DNA from: Candidatus Zixiibacteriota bacterium
GTDB lineage: Bacteria; Zixibacteria; MSB-5A5; SM1-73
Assembly (NCBI GenBank): GCA_022866585.1
Contig: JALHUP010000114.1
Location: forward strand, 1-15,170
Direction: 5' to 3'
Length of the DNA stretch: 15,170 nucleotides
Position 1 is the stretch's first letter. Each line of letters begins with the position of its first letter. Shown piece after piece: positions 13,030 through 15,170 of the stretch. The position numbers and the translations under genes are program-made. The notes beneath the pieces were generated by a model. The model did not search any database. It was not told where the DNA came from and saw only the letters and a list, made by a program, of their open reading frames with translations.

Positions 13030-14103
13030 TTATTTTTGCCTAAGAACTTCTTCAAGCCTTGTCACGGCTTTATCCCATGTAAATTCTTGAATTTTCTCGT
13101 AGCCCGCCTTGGCGAGCCTCACTCGTAAATTGTCGTCATCGAGCAAACGGAGGACATTCTGCGCCAGTCCCTTGGGATCTTCTGGTGGAGACAAGAGAGC
13201 ATTGACCCCATGTTCCGCATATTCGCGTATCCCCCCACAGTCCGTTGAAACCACCGCGCATCCACAAGCCATGGCCTCTGCTGGCGGAAACGCAAAACCT
13301 TCAGCAAGGCTACAGCAAACATGAATCTTGGATTGATTATATATCCGGACCAAGTCTTCTTCCGGCACATTCTTCCTAAATACCATCCAAGACGGAATAG
13401 CTTTACGAGGACGAGCCGGACCAAAAAGAGTTACTTCCAAGGTTGGATATTGAGCCTTGCAGATTTCTAAAGCACTAATTCCATCTTCCGGTGCTTTATA
13501 GCTTCCACGCGAATACATCATGCTTATTCTATTTGCTCGTAAATTCACATCTTCTATGAGATTAAATCTTCTATGATTAATTCCAAGAGGAATAGCTATT
13601 AAGTCATTTCTCTGCATGGTAGCCTGCAGGATCTTTTCGTAAAGCCAATGGGAAATAGTTATTTTCTTGAATGGCGCTCGCCATGTGGCTTCTATCCTAT
13701 CCTTAGGTCCTAACCATGGATAGAAATCCATAACCAGGTAGAACTTCCTGCCTTTGAAAGATGAATATTGGACTACATATTCAGCCGTTTGCCAGCCCGC
13801 CGCCACTATAACATCGCCTTCCGGGATGAATTTTTCCTCTAAATCTTTAACTATTATTATATCAACTTTTGGTGAAATATCAAACCAGCTTACCCTTGGA
13901 ATTTCAAATAGAAGGTTAGTTGCTAATATCAGTGGTGTTGCAATTTTCTTTTTTAAACTCGCTTGTTCAGGAGAGGTAAGCAAAGAATGGACTATACGGA
14001 TTTTGTGTCCTCTTTCGGAGAGACGGTTAGCATACTCATAAACAACTTTAAAACCGCCAGAAGGTTTTCTAGCCCAGCCAGGCAAAACAAATGTTATCTG
14101 CAT
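13030..14103 (-). CDS. GT4-family glycosyltransferase
   Basis: A second GT-B fold glycosyltransferase, 357 residues from the chosen start. It opens MQITFVLPGWARKPSGGFKV and continues VYEYANRLSERGHKI, an N-terminus shared by GT4 enzymes of rhamnan and surface-layer glycan loci. The donor domain has IAIPLGINHRRF (169-180), a short YSRGSYKAPEDG (197-208), VTLFGPARP (224-232) and EGFAFPPAE (268-276), a complete E-x7-E. AMACGCAVVSTDCGGIREY follows. An in-frame GTG at 14134-14136 would add 11 residues and lies directly after the ligase stop. I prefer the ATG because the family begins at this point, but neither start has a clear Shine-Dalgarno. It is encoded just after the O-antigen ligase-like gene; a 164-bp AT-rich gap separates it from the GT2 start. 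Confidence 0.86.
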   Translation of the reverse strand: MQITFVLPGWARKPSGGFKVVYEYANRLSERGHKIRIVHSLLTSPEQASLKKKIATPLILATNLLFEIPRVSWFDISPKVDIIIVKDLEEKFIPEGDVIVAAGWQTAEYVVQYSSFKGRKFYLVMDFYPWLGPKDRIEATWRAPFKKITISHWLYEKILQATMQRNDLIAIPLGINHRRFNLIEDVNLRANRISMMYSRGSYKAPEDGISALEICKAQYPTLEVTLFGPARPRKAIPSWMVFRKNVPEEDLVRIYNQSKIHVCCSLAEGFAFPPAEAMACGCAVVSTDCGGIREYAEHGVNALLSPPEDPKGLAQNVLRLLDDDNLRVRLAKAGYEKIQEFTWDKAVTRLEEVLRQK

Positions 14104-14136
14104 ATATAAAACCCATGAATATTTGTTGTTTTTCAC

Positions 14137-15170
14137 TTACTGTTTTGAAACAGGTTTAAATACAACACATAGTCCCAAAAATAGCGCTAATAGTCCTCCC
14201 CCAACCCCATAGAACCATTCCCCCGCGTAAAAAGAAGATATTATTACATAAAACAGAAAACCTAGGAGAGCTGTTGAAATTCTCAAGTCTCTTATTTCTA
14301 CTGAATTATTGTGTTTCGCAAAAAGTAAACTAAGTGAAGATAATAAAAGATAAAGAAAAGAACTCAATCCAACAATGCCTGTCTGAGATAAATAATACAG
14401 GATAGTATTGTGTGGATCTAGACCTTTGATGACCTGAGAAAGTACATTTAGTTTCAATCCTGGCATAATAGCAGAAATTCTGTAAAACTGTCCTAAGCCT
14501 ACGCCTAGAATAGGATTACGAAGAAAGCACTTTAAAGATAGATCCCATAAAAAATATCTGAGTTGCGTGGTATCTATGAAATAGCCGGGTAAAATGAGCA
14601 TCTTATGACCATGACCTAGACTTTCAATGAAGGAAGAATAAGAAAATATGAATACGATGATTGCTGCGAAGACAAAAAGAGATAACCAAACAATGTTCCT
14701 AATTATGAACTTCGACCTTATCTTATTAGCCTTCCATAGAGCTGTCAGGGTAATAAAAATATAGCAAGGAACAAGACTGATATATGCTCCACGAGTTTGG
14801 GTAACCATTAGGCCACATAATAGAATTAAGATAGCTATTCCCATAAGGATTCTTCCCTTAATGTGTTTCTGGTAAATGAAAAAGGAGTAGCAGATTGCCA
14901 AAGAAACCAAGGTAAATACGCCGATTGATGCTCCCGCTAGTCCCATAGATCGTATCTTGCCTTCGGCTAGAACAAAGAGAATAATATCATATATCGAATG
15001 CATCAAGGTAATTATCAAGAAGAAAACTAACAGTTTCTCAATGTCACTGTGCACAATGCTACTTGCTATAATATAGAAGATAATAAGTGTCTGTATATGC
15101 CATAGATAAGTTTTGATGCCTACCCATAAGTCGATAGAATTTATCAAGGACAAACCCAGTACCAGCATGA
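14137..15170 (-). CDS. O-antigen ligase/polymerase-like membrane protein (5' end outside window)
   Basis: A polytopic inner-membrane protein of the Wzy/WaaL O-antigen ligase superfamily. Such proteins polymerise lipid-linked oligosaccharides or attach glycan to lipid A core or protein on the periplasmic face. About 343 residues are present with around ten hydrophobic segments. Family landmarks are the VTQTRGAYISL segment in the middle (Arg in a periplasmic loop), NPILGVGLGQF (the NPxxGxG pattern) and DPHNTILYYLSQTGIVGL near the C-terminus, with the conserved His. An ATG lies at 15166-15168, but family members usually have 400 or more residues and the frame is open to the window edge, so the true start is probably beyond it. 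The TAA stop lies 33 nt before the preferred start of the next GT4 gene. Ligase and polymerase cannot be told apart from sequence. Confidence 0.82.
   Translation of the reverse strand, partial: MLVLGLSLINSIDLWVGIKTYLWHIQTLIIFYIIASSIVHSDIEKLLVFFLIITLMHSIYDIILFVLAEGKIRSMGLAGASIGVFTLVSLAICYSFFIYQKHIKGRILMGIAILILLCGLMVTQTRGAYISLVPCYIFITLTALWKANKIRSKFIIRNIVWLSLFVFAAIIVFIFSYSSFIESLGHGHKMLILPGYFIDTTQLRYFLWDLSLKCFLRNPILGVGLGQFYRISAIMPGLKLNVLSQVIKGLDPHNTILYYLSQTGIVGLSSFLYLLLSSLSLLFAKHNNSVEIRDLRISTALLGFLFYVIISSFYAGEWFYGVGGGLLALFLGLCVVFKPVSKQ

Overview
This window is the interior of a bacterial chromosome, and every credible gene lies on the minus strand. The organism looks like an uncultured Gram-negative-type bacterium, possibly related to the FCB (Fibrobacteres-Chlorobi-Bacteroidetes) group. 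Three things suggest this: a PorX-type response regulator-PglZ protein next to a histidine kinase with an H-box resembling that group's, an O-antigen ligase-like protein, and short palindromic repeats between genes that are common in draft genomes of candidate phyla. I cannot name a phylum from sequence alone.

Read in the direction of transcription (right to left), the right third (about 8.2-15.2 kb) is a surface-polysaccharide cluster. It holds an O-antigen ligase/polymerase-like membrane protein cut by the window edge, a GT4, a GT2 and another GT4 glycosyltransferase, and an 801-residue fusion of a WecA/MraY-type polytopic phosphoglycosyl transferase with a WbaP-type monotopic one. In the fusion, motifs expected to be catalytic are altered in both halves. 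serS follows closely, 39 nt after the fusion.

Next comes a small two-gene module of the MntA/HepT (nucleotidyltransferase/HEPN) toxin-antitoxin type. Related short repeats lie on both sides of it. After it come a membrane histidine kinase and the PorX-like regulator, probably a sensor/effector pair. Their roughly 200 bp intergenic region is filled with direct repeats and a palindrome. The kinase also carries an in-frame, palindrome-rich insert between its H-box helix and the second dimerisation helix.

The left part is housekeeping: tsaE and tsaB (tRNA t6A modification), rimI (protein N-acetyltransferase) abutting tsaB, a probable terminator, and the first two thirds of accD (fatty-acid synthesis), whose leader can form hairpins.

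The most unusual material is the double-headed phosphoglycosyl transferase and the repeats. The repeats touch or contain the stop codons of several genes and appear also to have entered a coding sequence. No rRNA, tRNA, CRISPR array, transposase or phage gene was recognised. The gaps not listed as features (8152-8190, 10597-10622, 11817-11875, 12866-13029) are short and AT-rich, and I see nothing definite in them.
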